A stretch of 64,000 nt of DNA from contig CAAEXF010000117.1 in NCBI GenBank assembly GCA_900759715.1, forward strand, positions 17,839-81,838, written 5' to 3'. A program made the translations under genes and the position numbers. Each line of letters begins with the position of its first letter. The stretch's first letter is position 1. The notes below the pieces were generated by a model that saw only the letters and a program-made list of their open reading frames with translations, was not told the DNA's origin and did no database searches. Below are positions 54,833 to 63,898 of the stretch, one piece after another. This DNA is from Clostridium_AM sp900759715. GTDB taxonomy: Bacteria; Bacillota; Clostridia; Clostridiales; Clostridiaceae.

Positions 54833-56169
54833 TTTTTAGTCCCCCCATTTTTGTTTGCTGCTTCTGCTACTTCATCACCTTCATGAATAGTATCAGGAGG
54901 GCTTACAATATATCTATCTCCATCTTTAAGTCCGTCTATAACCTCTACATCATAGTCTGTTTCAGTACCAGTTTTTATATATTTTTTCTCAACTTTATTT
55001 TTACTATTTACTATATAAACATACTTTTTACCTGTAGATTTCTCTTCCTTAATACCATCAAATCCAACTGCAAACGCACCATCTTTTTGATTTATTATGA
55101 TTTCTGCATCTGCCTCGTATCCAGCTTTTATTTTGCCGTCTGAATTATTTATAGTTATCTTAGCATTAATCTTATAATCTTTATCTGTAGAATTAGCTTT
55201 GATTTGTGCCATTTCGCCTATCTCAGTCACTTCTCCAGTATATTTATTATCTAATCCTTTTACTTTTATATTTGCCTTTTGTCCCTTAATAAGCTTTATG
55301 GCATCATACTGAGTCATGTCAATAGATACTTTAAGTGCTGAATTATCATCTACTATAATCATATCTCCTGTTTTTGGAAATAAATCTTCCTTAGCATCCA
55401 TTTTTATAACTATTCCATCAATATTCGCCTTTATTTTGCTGTCTTCTATTTTTTTAGTAAAATTCTTTATATCTGTCTGCGCCAATGCAACTTGAGTTCT
55501 TTGAGCTGTTACCTTGTCACTATTAGAAGAATTAACATTGTTAAGTACATTCTTTGAATTTGTTAAAGCAGATTGTGCTCCTTTAATAGCATTGTATGCA
55601 TCTTCAACTGCTTTCTTAGAAGCATCAAAATCGTTTTGTGATATGTATCCCTGGCTAAGTAAGCCTTTATTTTGTTCATATTTTTTATTTAAATCCTCAT
55701 AATTTCTTTGTGCATTTTCTAAGGTTATCTCTGCTTGTGATAAACCATTTTGAGCGTTACTTCTCTCTGTTTCTAAACCTGAACCAAGAAGTTGATTTAA
55801 TGTAGATTGTGCATTATCTAAATTTAGTTTTGCTTTTTCAAGCTGACTTTCATACTCAGAAACATCCAGCTCTGCTAATACATCACCCTTTTTTACCTGC
55901 TGTCCTTCACTAACTAAGACCTTCACAACCTTCTGTGCTGGATTTAAAACTATCTCATTCCTATTCTTTGCTTCAACATTTCCAGTTGCAGATACAGATT
56001 GTACAACTTTTTTCTTTGTAACTTTAGCGGTAGTTACCTGCTTAACTTTAGCCTTCTGAGCTTTACTGTAGGATGAAAATCCTATTCCAGCAATAACTAG
56101 TGCAACAACACCTATAATAATTATTTTTTTATTAAACTTAATTTTGCTTAATTTTGCTTTTACTCCCAT
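54829..56169 (-). CDS. Membrane-fusion adaptor of the MacB-type pump (HlyD/RND type)
   Basis: A protein of about 446 residues with an N-terminal membrane helix (KKIIIIGVVALVIAGIGFSS), a split lipoyl domain (VKVLVSEGQQVKKGDVLAELDV), a long coiled-coil hairpin (about 100-220, rich in Gln, Asn and Ala), and a beta-barrel with YIVSPPDTIHEGDEV at the end. I prefer ATG 56169, preceded by AAGGGGAAAGAGT; the upstream ATG at 56217 has no site. Confidence 0.92.
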   Translation of the reverse strand: MGVKAKLSKIKFNKKIIIIGVVALVIAGIGFSSYSKAQKAKVKQVTTAKVTKKKVVQSVSATGNVEAKNRNEIVLNPAQKVVKVLVSEGQQVKKGDVLAELDVSEYESQLEKAKLNLDNAQSTLNQLLGSGLETERSNAQNGLSQAEITLENAQRNYEDLNKKYEQNKGLLSQGYISQNDFDASKKAVEDAYNAIKGAQSALTNSKNVLNNVNSSNSDKVTAQRTQVALAQTDIKNFTKKIEDSKIKANIDGIVIKMDAKEDLFPKTGDMIIVDDNSALKVSIDMTQYDAIKLIKGQKANIKVKGLDNKYTGEVTEIGEMAQIKANSTDKDYKINAKITINNSDGKIKAGYEADAEIIINQKDGAFAVGFDGIKEEKSTGKKYVYIVNSKNKVEKKYIKTGTETDYDVEVIDGLKDGDRYIVSPPDTIHEGDEVAEAANKNGGTKK

Positions 56170-56221
56170 ACTCTTTCCCCTTCTATCTAACTTATTATTA
56201 ATGCATGTAAATAACATAAAA

Positions 56222-56458
56222 ATTTCGCGACGTAATTTTTTTAGAGGACAATTGACAGAGGACAGAGGACAGAGGACAGTGAAGGTAAGTTTTCTTCCTT
56301 ACGTCAGAAAACTATTATATTTTTAAGCTCGTTTCGCTAAGGCCAAACATCGATTCATAGTATAAATTAAAGATTTTTCGCAGCACAGCAGAGAAAAATC
56401 CTCCTTCATTGTCCTCTGTCAATTGTCCTCTGTCCTCTAAACTTTGCGTCGCAAAATT
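56222..56458. mobile_element. GAGGACA element (MITE-like), copy 1
   Basis: About 237 bases with terminal inverted repeats of roughly 60 bases: AATTTCGCGACG...TAGAGGACA at the left and the matching inverse at the right (TGTCCTCTAAACTTTGCG). Ends hold GAGGACAATTGACAGAGGAC units. No coding frame. It lies between the MarR gene and the pump operon, abutting the MarR stop codon. Confidence 0.75.
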
Positions 56459-56896
56459 TTAATTATCCGCCTCCTCTATTATCCTTGATAAAATTCTCAA
56501 GCCACTTAAAATATCCTCTAGTTCATCATTGTTTGCATGCTTTAAAAGGTCATTAAAACTTTTTATGTGTGCATCTTTTATTTCCTTTGAATAACGTACT
56601 GCTTTATCCGTTAAACATATAATAACTTTTCTTCTATCAGTACTATCCTTGACTCTATCTACAAGACCTTCTCTCACAAGCTTATCCACTAATACAGATG
56701 CAGTACTATTGGGAAGCCCCAAATTCTCGCTAATTTCAGTTAAAGTTTTTTTTGGTTCTTCTTTTAACAGATGCAATATCATATATGAAGACATATTTAA
56801 ACATTTATCTTCAGCATGATTGCTTGCTTTTCTTTTTAGCAATTTAAGTATTTTTATTAGTTCGTGAGTAATATCATATACTTCTTGATTATCCAT
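56459..56896 (-). CDS. MarR-family transcriptional regulator
   Basis: A protein of about 145 residues. The winged helix is clear (KKTLTEISENLGLPNSTASVLVDKLVREGLVDRVKDSTDRRKVIICLT, about 55-102) with DRR in the wing. I use ATG 56896, preceded by AGAGGAAATAG. It lies just upstream of the MacB-type pump and probably represses it; the GAGGACA element now separates the two. Confidence 0.9.
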   Translation of the reverse strand: MDNQEVYDITHELIKILKLLKRKASNHAEDKCLNMSSYMILHLLKEEPKKTLTEISENLGLPNSTASVLVDKLVREGLVDRVKDSTDRRKVIICLTDKAVRYSKEIKDAHIKSFNDLLKHANNDELEDILSGLRILSRIIEEADN

Positions 56897-57033
56897 TCTA
56901 TTTCCTCTCATGACAAAATATTTCAATTATGAAACAATTTTATCACAAGTTTAAATATATTTCTACATTTACAATTATACCGTATATTTCTAAATTTTTT
57001 ATAAACTAAATCTTAAGATTTCATAAAGAAGTA

Positions 57034-57144
57034 GGGGACAGTTCACAATTTTTCATCACCTTCTTCATTAGAAACTGATGAAAAATTGCGAACTGTCCCT
57101 GGCTTGTCTTTTTTAAAACTGACGAAAAATTGTGAACTGTCCCC
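57034..57144. repeat. REP-like cluster at the 3' end of a CWB2 gene
   Basis: Three arms of the GGGGACAGTTCACAATTTTT type: one forward (57034-57057) and two inverted (57077-57099, 57121-57144), immediately after the stop codon of the 57146 gene. The outermost pair can form a long hairpin. Confidence 0.85.
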
Positions 57145-57145
57145 A

Positions 57146-60100
57146 TCATTTTGCAGTTATTATTCTAATTTTTAGATCATAACTTGATGGGCTATATACT
57201 GTGTAGTTACCACCATTATCTTTCTGACTTCTTATATTTATATTTGAAGATATATCATTGGCCCTAATGTAAACTTTATCTCCATGTGCTATTTCTCCAT
57301 ATCCAAAGTTATACACAACTGTATTGCTATCTTTATCCACATTTACACTTTGCACATCTAGTTTTTTACCAGTTCTTTCATTTATGAATATAAAGTCGTC
57401 ATCATATAGTCCTACTATGCTGTTATCTATATTCTCATCAAAAACTATGTTAGCAGCAGCAGAACCGTCAGCGTTAGTTATTACACTCCAAGCATCTGAG
57501 TTTGTTTTAGGTGCAAGCAGCATATTATAAACTGTATCTGATCCTGCAATTAAATAACGGCCTGCCAAGTCTGATGAATTTGCAACATCTATGCTATTAC
57601 CACTTGTATCCTGTATTGTTTTTGATTTTAAGATAACCAGTTCTGCTCTAATACCAGCTGCCTTTATTAAATCCACTTTATACTTTCCATTGCTTCTATC
57701 AATAGATTCACTATTGAACATAAGCACAACATCTTTACCAGAAATAAATCCACTATCTGGAGTTGTCCCTGCAACGGTAAAATCATTAATATCCAATGAA
57801 TTTAACTCTGCGCTTAAATGTATTGTAGCTTTTATATTATCGCCGCTATATTCAAGCTTTACTGTATTTGTTACAAAACTTGGACCTCCAGCATAGTTTG
57901 TACTTATATAGTCAGAATAAGAAATTCCCGAAATAATGTTTCCAGACTTATCTTTAACATTTTCTATCCCTAATTTTAATACATGATTTTCATCTGTTCC
58001 ATAGTCTAATATATAATTGGAAGGGAACTCAATCATAACAATACTATCATCTTCATTATGGGTGATAACAGCATTGGCTGGTAACTTTTTATAATCGCCA
58101 GCTCCATTCATAAAGGAGTAGTTTGAAACATTATTTATTGATGCTTCATCCATAGGCTCACTAAAGAAAATAACTACCTTTTGTTTATCATCGGATTTTT
58201 TAACTATCTTAGTTACGCTAGGAGCTATGTCATCTATTCCATCAAACACAGCTGTATAGTCTTCCATAACATTAGGTCTAATATTAGTGTCTACAATATT
58301 TGCAATACATATTTTATATTTAGTCCCTGTCAAGGCGTTATCCCTTGTAAATTTTATATCATAGGAGCTCACGTTATCTCCTGGTACTCCATTAGCTTCC
58401 TTCACATAGTTAATTTTACTGGTTATTTCTATGCCTTCTGAATTAAATAATTTATAGTTAGACTTATTTGTTGCAAATATGCTGTTAACATTCTTATTAA
58501 ACTTAATTCTTATAGTCTGGCTATCTAGCATAGTTAAAGCAATAATTTGCGGCTTAATATTATCCTCCTCTATGCTGAAGCTTAAATTAGTATTATCATC
58601 AATTTTATTTCCATATGCATCCTTTACATTACTTGTCACCGAAACAATATTTGCTCCAATATTTAAGATATCTTTTATTCCTTTTATCTTTACAACGGTA
58701 TAATTAGAGCCATTGTCAAAACTAATATCTGCAGAAGAAATTGAGTTTCCATTTATTCTATAGTAATCATTTATTAAGGCAGTTTTTTTATCCATAGGTC
58801 TATTAAAAGTTATGTAAACAACACCTGAGTTATCTCCAGTTATCTTTACTATTTGAGGTTTGCTAGTAACAGATTCAACGGAAAAGCTTGTCTTAGTTTC
58901 TTGTAATACAAATCCAGCAGCACTATAGAATTTATCACCTGAAATACCTCGGGGAATTTCGAGTGTATTGACACCAGTTGGCAGCGATACATTAAAATAT
59001 AACTCTGCTTTGTCTGCCCAAATATCGCATTTTTCATATAACGTGCTTAATGAAGTATTTAGCCCATAATTTACTACACTTTGTCCATTGATTTTAATTG
59101 CTGATAAATCATTCATTGTAACTTTAATAGGTACTGAAAACTTTACAGTCAGCTTATTGTTTCCAGTTACCGTTACATAATCAATTTGTGGAATTGTAAT
59201 ATCTGAAAAAGTAACTAATTTATCGTATTTAGGTGCTGTATTGTTTAAATCTTTATCAAGCACAGCATTTTTTACTGTTACAACTACATTCTTATATTGA
59301 GAATATGGTGACGCTAAAGTAATCAATACTGTTTTATTATCATCTTGTAATGTAGCTGATGCATTTTGAGAATTTAAGGCCACACCATCTAACTGATAAT
59401 TTTCTACTGCCTCCGCTGTCTCCTTGTTGACCTCTGTGTTGAACTCCACTTTAATTTGATTAAGACCATTAGTACTTATTGAAGAAACTTTAATGTTTTC
59501 TACATTATTGGTTGATTCACTGATAGCATTACTTATCTGATCTGCTACATTCTCTGAAATAACCCCCTTTCCTCCAATAACATTTAATGCTGTAGCTTTA
59601 TTTGCCTTACCTTTTACGTATTCTAATACTTTCGAGATGGCATCTGAACCTTCTTTATCAACTAGAACTAGAGGATCAGAGAACTTTCCCGCTAGTGAGG
59701 AGGCAACTAATGCATCCGCGTATCCATCATCCTTTGTGTTTGCTGCTGCACTTGCAATAAATAATTTATCTGATTTTAAATCATCTTTAAATCTATTTAA
59801 TACATTAAGGTTGGTTTCAAATCTGTCAGCTCCTCCATTTATTCTTTCAGCAGCGCCAAGAGCCTTATAAACATCTTCGTTTATAACATTGGTAGTCCCA
59901 ATAACAGTAACTTTTGAATTATTACTTTTCACAAAATCAATAACAGATTTCATTGTACTGTTATCATTACTTCCTAACAATAAAATTTGCTCTTTAGCTG
60001 CTGCTATTGGCGCTGCTGACAGGGCATCTGAAAAACCTTCTCCACCAACCAACATAACGTTATCAGCCTTAATTCCTAGTTCCATTAACTTTTTTGCAAC

Positions 60101-60526
60101 GGCTATATTTGTTTCATATCTATTATCACCTTTAAGTTCTATTAAATTATAATTATCACTTTTTAACTTATCTCTTATTGACTGGCTAATAACACCAGTT
60201 CCTCCTACTATGTACACATTTTCCGGTTTTAATTTATCTATCTCAGCTTTACTGTCAGGATTTAAGGAATATCCACCAGTTAATAATATAGGCGCATTTA
60301 TAGTTTTTGCTAAAACCGATGCACTTACTGCATCTGCATAACCTTCTCCAGCTACTAAAACTACATCTTTAGCACCATTAGGCCAATTAGTTTCTGCAAC
60401 TTGAATTGCCGTCAAGTACCTATCATCGCCACAGATTCTTATAGTTGATGCCCTTACAGCTGTTGGTAAAATTATATCTAATATCATAAATATGAGTACT
60501 GATAATTTTATCATTTTTTTATTCAT
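57146..60526 (-). CDS. Large CWB2 cell-wall protein with Ig-like (SbsA) domains
   Basis: About 1126 residues. Signal peptide (about 1-27, LSVLIFMILDIILPTAVRA), three CWB2 repeats to about 345 (ICGDDRYLTAIQV, LKGDNRYETNIAV, INGGADRFETNLN), then at least five SbsA-type Ig-like domains recognised by repeats of IKVEFNTEVNKETAE, KLTVKFSVPIKV, VVYITFNRPMDKKTA, TIRIKFNKNVNS, and VVIFFSEPMDEASI. The last 100 residues are another beta region. No enzyme motif, so likely an extended wall or S-layer structural protein. I start at ATG 60526 (AGGAGGAAACGGGCTA upstream); an ATG at 60556 is less likely. Confidence 0.9.
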   Translation of the reverse strand: MNKKMIKLSVLIFMILDIILPTAVRASTIRICGDDRYLTAIQVAETNWPNGAKDVVLVAGEGYADAVSASVLAKTINAPILLTGGYSLNPDSKAEIDKLKPENVYIVGGTGVISQSIRDKLKSDNYNLIELKGDNRYETNIAVAKKLMELGIKADNVMLVGGEGFSDALSAAPIAAAKEQILLLGSNDNSTMKSVIDFVKSNNSKVTVIGTTNVINEDVYKALGAAERINGGADRFETNLNVLNRFKDDLKSDKLFIASAAANTKDDGYADALVASSLAGKFSDPLVLVDKEGSDAISKVLEYVKGKANKATALNVIGGKGVISENVADQISNAISESTNNVENIKVSSISTNGLNQIKVEFNTEVNKETAEAVENYQLDGVALNSQNASATLQDDNKTVLITLASPYSQYKNVVVTVKNAVLDKDLNNTAPKYDKLVTFSDITIPQIDYVTVTGNNKLTVKFSVPIKVTMNDLSAIKINGQSVVNYGLNTSLSTLYEKCDIWADKAELYFNVSLPTGVNTLEIPRGISGDKFYSAAGFVLQETKTSFSVESVTSKPQIVKITGDNSGVVYITFNRPMDKKTALINDYYRINGNSISSADISFDNGSNYTVVKIKGIKDILNIGANIVSVTSNVKDAYGNKIDDNTNLSFSIEEDNIKPQIIALTMLDSQTIRIKFNKNVNSIFATNKSNYKLFNSEGIEITSKINYVKEANGVPGDNVSSYDIKFTRDNALTGTKYKICIANIVDTNIRPNVMEDYTAVFDGIDDIAPSVTKIVKKSDDKQKVVIFFSEPMDEASINNVSNYSFMNGAGDYKKLPANAVITHNEDDSIVMIEFPSNYILDYGTDENHVLKLGIENVKDKSGNIISGISYSDYISTNYAGGPSFVTNTVKLEYSGDNIKATIHLSAELNSLDINDFTVAGTTPDSGFISGKDVVLMFNSESIDRSNGKYKVDLIKAAGIRAELVILKSKTIQDTSGNSIDVANSSDLAGRYLIAGSDTVYNMLLAPKTNSDAWSVITNADGSAAANIVFDENIDNSIVGLYDDDFIFINERTGKKLDVQSVNVDKDSNTVVYNFGYGEIAHGDKVYIRANDISSNINIRSQKDNGGNYTVYSPSSYDLKIRIITAK

Positions 60527-60676
60527 TAGCCCGTTTCCTCCTAGAAAAATTAACATGAGATTACTTATATTTTAATACTAGGGTATAAACTAGGCAACTT
60601 ATAAAATAAATCCAAATGAGGAATATAAATTCAAATATTCATTATCAATGTAATAGGCTTATACAGCTCTGGAAGA

Positions 60677-60899
60677 CGCAAAATTTTTTAGAGGACAATT
60701 GACAGAGGACAGAGGACAGTGAAGGTGAGTTTTCTTCCTTACGTCAGAAAACTAATTTATTTTTGAGCTCGTTTCACTAATGTGAAACATCGACTTATAA
60801 TATAATTAAAGATTTTTCGTAGTGTAACGTAGAAAAATCCTCCTTCATTGTCCTCTGTCAATTGTCCTCTGTCCTCTAAAAAATGCTTCGCATTTTTTT
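60677..60899. mobile_element. GAGGACA element (MITE-like), copy 2
   Basis: About 223 bases, about 85% identical to copy 1, including the internal TTTTCTTCCTTACGTCAGAA. Same terminal repeats; non-coding. It lies between the CWB2 gene and the SLAP gene. Confidence 0.75.
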
Positions 60900-60931
60900 A
60901 AACTACGAATGAAGTTATAAACTCTATAAAA

Positions 60932-60973
60932 TGTAAAAACCACATTAAGGGATTCTATCCTCAATGTGGTTTA
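60932..60973 (-). terminator. Terminator of the SLAP gene
   Basis: AAACCACATTGAGG...CCTTAATGTGGTTT hairpin then TTACATTTT on the minus strand. Confidence 0.7.
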
Positions 60974-61007
60974 AAAAAGCTTTATTACTATTTATATTAT
61001 GTACCTA

Positions 61008-61880
61008 TTAATTACTTTTGCTTCCTAGTTCTTCTAATCTAAATGATACAGACCAATCCTTTAAAGCCATGTCTTCTTCTACATTTACACCAGTAGGGAA
61101 AACAAGATTGCATATTCTCGCTTTTAAAGCATTAACTGTAAAATTATTTAATTCAAATAGCTCTGACTTTACAACAGTTCCACTACCATCCTTTAAAGTA
61201 ACAGGAATCTTTTCCATATTTATTGATTGATTATTACCATTTCTAACTACTAATGTAACTAGTATGTTTCCACCCTTTTGAATACCTACACTAAAAGTAG
61301 ATACAGAAACTTCGCCTTCATTTAGCTCTGGAAGTTCATTTAAAAAGCTATCAAAAACAAGTTTGTCCTCTATATCTATGTCCTCTGGTAAATCTTCATA
61401 TTGAGTTTTAACAGTTTTAGAAGCCTTTAATCTCGAATCAAATTGTAACTTCCAATCATCCATAGGTATTGTATCAACTTTTACGTTTTGCTTTTCAAAA
61501 TATAGCTTTATTGGTCTTGCAGAGTGTGATGGTATTTCACCTAAAGATTCTAAATTAAACATTTGTTGTGCTAAAATTTCATCTTTAGAATTTAATATGT
61601 AAAAAGGAACCTTTTTAAGAATAACCTTTTCTGAAAGTCCATTTCTTATGTACGCTTTAACTTCTAATTTTTCACCTAAGTCATAAACATAAATTCCAGC
61701 TACATTAAGTTGTCCTTCAATGATTTGTGGAAGTTCTGCTATTTCCTCTTCTAAAATCTCTTTTTGAACATCAGACATTACATTTTCATCATGTTCTAAA
61801 AGTGAAAGTACCGTAGGCACATATAACTTATCATCATTTGCATTGACCTTGCTGTTAGCCTCTTTCATATTCTTTTCCAT
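61008..61880 (-). CDS. SLAP-domain protein (two domains)
   Basis: A 290-residue protein with two SLAP domains (about 40-150 and 165-285). Each has the family pattern of beta-strands, e.g. KLEVKAYIRNGLSEKVILKKVPFYIL and ILVTLVVRNGNNQSINMEKIPVTLK, ending with LKLYFEKQ/NLVFP-type strands. No signal peptide is seen, so export may need a special route (SLAP proteins are linked to accessory Sec2/S-layer assembly). Its own ribosome site GGAGGTATAAA. Confidence 0.85.
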   Translation of the reverse strand: MEKNMKEANSKVNANDDKLYVPTVLSLLEHDENVMSDVQKEILEEEIAELPQIIEGQLNVAGIYVYDLGEKLEVKAYIRNGLSEKVILKKVPFYILNSKDEILAQQMFNLESLGEIPSHSARPIKLYFEKQNVKVDTIPMDDWKLQFDSRLKASKTVKTQYEDLPEDIDIEDKLVFDSFLNELPELNEGEVSVSTFSVGIQKGGNILVTLVVRNGNNQSINMEKIPVTLKDGSGTVVKSELFELNNFTVNALKARICNLVFPTGVNVEEDMALKDWSVSFRLEELGSKSN

Positions 61881-62087
61881 TTTATACCTCCAAGCTTATT
61901 TCATTAATATACTTTCACAATAGTTACTAATTATAAGAAGGCTTGTCTTTCAAATCATTGATATGGTTTCTATTAGTAACTATATTTACTTCTATATTTT
62001 TTGTTTCTAATTTAATATATCATAATGGTTTTATAAAATCAAATCTAATTAAATACAAGCTTGCCACCTGTTGGTGAGCACAGCATT

Positions 62088-63422
62088 CTAGTTCAATTTT
62101 TCAATAACTGTTTGCCTATCTACATGTACACCGCTGTCTTGTAAATATGAATAAATTATGTTGCCATCTTTATTATCGCCAGCGGAGTCATATCCTAAAA
62201 TAATATGTCCTGAGGAACTTAAATTAGAGAAGAAACTATAATCTAGCGTTTGTTCGCCATTACGATAATATATATTAGTAGGTTCTGCTGGAATCCAACC
62301 ATACTCTGGGAGATAATACTCCACCCAAGCATGTCTATCTTCACTGCCGTCAATTGTAGCGCTACCATTAAACTTGCTGGTATCTACCCAAAAACCTGTA
62401 GCTACTCTAGCTGGAACTCCAGATGACCTTAATAGCGCAACATATAGCTCAGAATAATCTTCGCAAACTCCTTTACCTGTATTTAAAGCATTTAATGCTC
62501 CCTTATTTCCATTATTGTTATCATAATTCATATATGTATTCACAAATTCATAAGCCTTCTTTGCTTTATAATAAGGATTAGTTGTTGTCCCAAAAATCTC
62601 TTTAGCTTTGTTTATTATATCCTGGTTATCACTTTCTATTTTATCACTTGGCGAAGTGTATTTTTTATAGTCACTAAAATTACTGTAATCACCAGTGGTC
62701 TTTGACAAATCCTTTATATATTTTATTCCACTATCTTGTATTGTTCTAACAACCTGATATTGAATTTTATCTCCAGGCTTCACGTTTGTATCGGCACTAA
62801 GCTGCCTGCGAATAGAATCTTCAGAAGTTATTTTAGCATTTGGCCCTGAAACCTGTAAATCTAATTCTTTTTGATATGGCGAATTGCTAAAAGTACCTAT
62901 ATTATAAGTTAAATCGAAGCTTGTATCCTCTGTAGCTGTAATAGTTAAAGTATCAGTAATTTTGTATGCATGTGTATCTATGAGGGAAAAAGAACCTACG
63001 CCAACCTCTTGATTAGTTGGTACATCACTTTTAATATTAAAATCCATTTTTCCAGGTAATTTTAAAGCATATCCTTTAGCAGATTTTATATTATCTACTA
63101 AAATCGTATAAGTCTTGCCTGGATCATAATTATTAATAGGTCTTATACTTACAGTACTTCCACTACAAGCTAAGCTTGTCTTTAACGAATTCCCACTTTC
63201 ATCTACAACCTTTATGTTTTTCTCATTTATACTAACTGGATCAACATCCTGCGAAAACTTAACATTCCATACTTTATCTGTACTTATATTCTGTTGTGTA
63301 GGAAAAACCTTATAAGATTCTTGAGCATGAGCAGCTTTAGAGTTAAACAACAATAGTAATAAAATTACTATAAACTGAATTTTAAATATTCTAAATCTGT
63401 TAGTATTATTTTTTTTATTCAT
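62088..63422 (-). CDS. Secreted transglutaminase-like protein with Ig-like domain
   Basis: A 444-residue exported protein with signal peptide (about 16-33, IVILLLLLFNSKAAHAQ). An SbsA-type Ig-like domain spans about 36-130. The transglutaminase core has catalytic Cys320 (GKGVCEDYSELYVALLRSSG), His364 (DRHAWVEYY), and AEPTN near 379-383, where the usual third Asp is replaced by Glu. Family members are peptidases or amidases acting on wall peptides, or cross-linkers. The Glu change makes activity uncertain but is seen in some relatives. Confidence 0.85.
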   Translation of the reverse strand: MNKKNNTNRFRIFKIQFIVILLLLLFNSKAAHAQESYKVFPTQQNISTDKVWNVKFSQDVDPVSINEKNIKVVDESGNSLKTSLACSGSTVSIRPINNYDPGKTYTILVDNIKSAKGYALKLPGKMDFNIKSDVPTNQEVGVGSFSLIDTHAYKITDTLTITATEDTSFDLTYNIGTFSNSPYQKELDLQVSGPNAKITSEDSIRRQLSADTNVKPGDKIQYQVVRTIQDSGIKYIKDLSKTTGDYSNFSDYKKYTSPSDKIESDNQDIINKAKEIFGTTTNPYYKAKKAYEFVNTYMNYDNNNGNKGALNALNTGKGVCEDYSELYVALLRSSGVPARVATGFWVDTSKFNGSATIDGSEDRHAWVEYYLPEYGWIPAEPTNIYYRNGEQTLDYSFFSNLSSSGHIILGYDSAGDNKDGNIIYSYLQDSGVHVDRQTVIEKLN

Positions 63423-63523
63423 ATATACTCCACCTACCTTTACTATCTAGCTGTAAGAGCTTTTAATCTCTCGCACTCTTTATAAATTTAATATATCACA
63501 GTGAAATTATTGTCTCAATATAA

Positions 63524-63645
63524 AAATTTTGCGAAGCAAAATTTTTATTAGAGGACAGAGGACAATTGACAGAGGACAGTGAAGGAGGATTTTTCTCTGC
63601 TATGCTTCGAAAAATCTTTGATTTATAAATCTAAGTTTCATATTT
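63524..63645. mobile_element. GAGGACA element, truncated third copy
   Basis: One end only: TTTTGCGAAGCAAAATTTTT, TTAGAGGACAGAGGACAATT and GAAGGAGGATTTTTCTCTGC in inverse orientation to copies 1 and 2. The other half is missing. The RNA at 63662 and the four-helix-bundle gene follow. Confidence 0.65.
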
Positions 63646-63661
63646 TTTAAAAACTGAATAA

Positions 63662-63838
63662 ATTTATCCGATGTCTACCGCCACTAATACCCCAACGCAC
63701 TCTGTGAAAGCGATTCACACCAAATCAGAGATTTGGGCTCTCTGCTTTTCTTAAAGTTGGGAATAAGTGGCGCTACGACCCTGGATAACGGCTTCTAAGC
63801 TTCAGGTGGAGTTTAAAACTCCCCCTAAAGCCAAGAAT
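63662..63838 (-). ncRNA. Structured RNA, copy 3
   Basis: Closest to copy 1: CGCCACT/AGTGGCG outer stem (63679-63685, 63766-63772), CCCAAC/GTTGGG second stem (63691-63696, 63756-63761), AAAGC/GCTTT, tip CCAAATC-AGA-GATTTGG (63719-63735), plus the hairpin GGTGGAGTT/AACTCCCCC (63804-63824). Both outer stems differ in sequence from copy 1 but still pair. No T-run terminator was found on either side. Confidence 0.6.
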
Positions 63839-63898
63839 CCTGTTTATATGAATAAGTCTAATATTTTAGATGGATTGATAGATTTAGGAGGTTAAAGA

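Noticed and set aside
58849..59037. Short minus-strand frame inside the large CWB2 gene and the many plus-strand frames opposite the minus-strand genes
   Set aside because: Overlap well-supported coding regions and lack ribosome sites.
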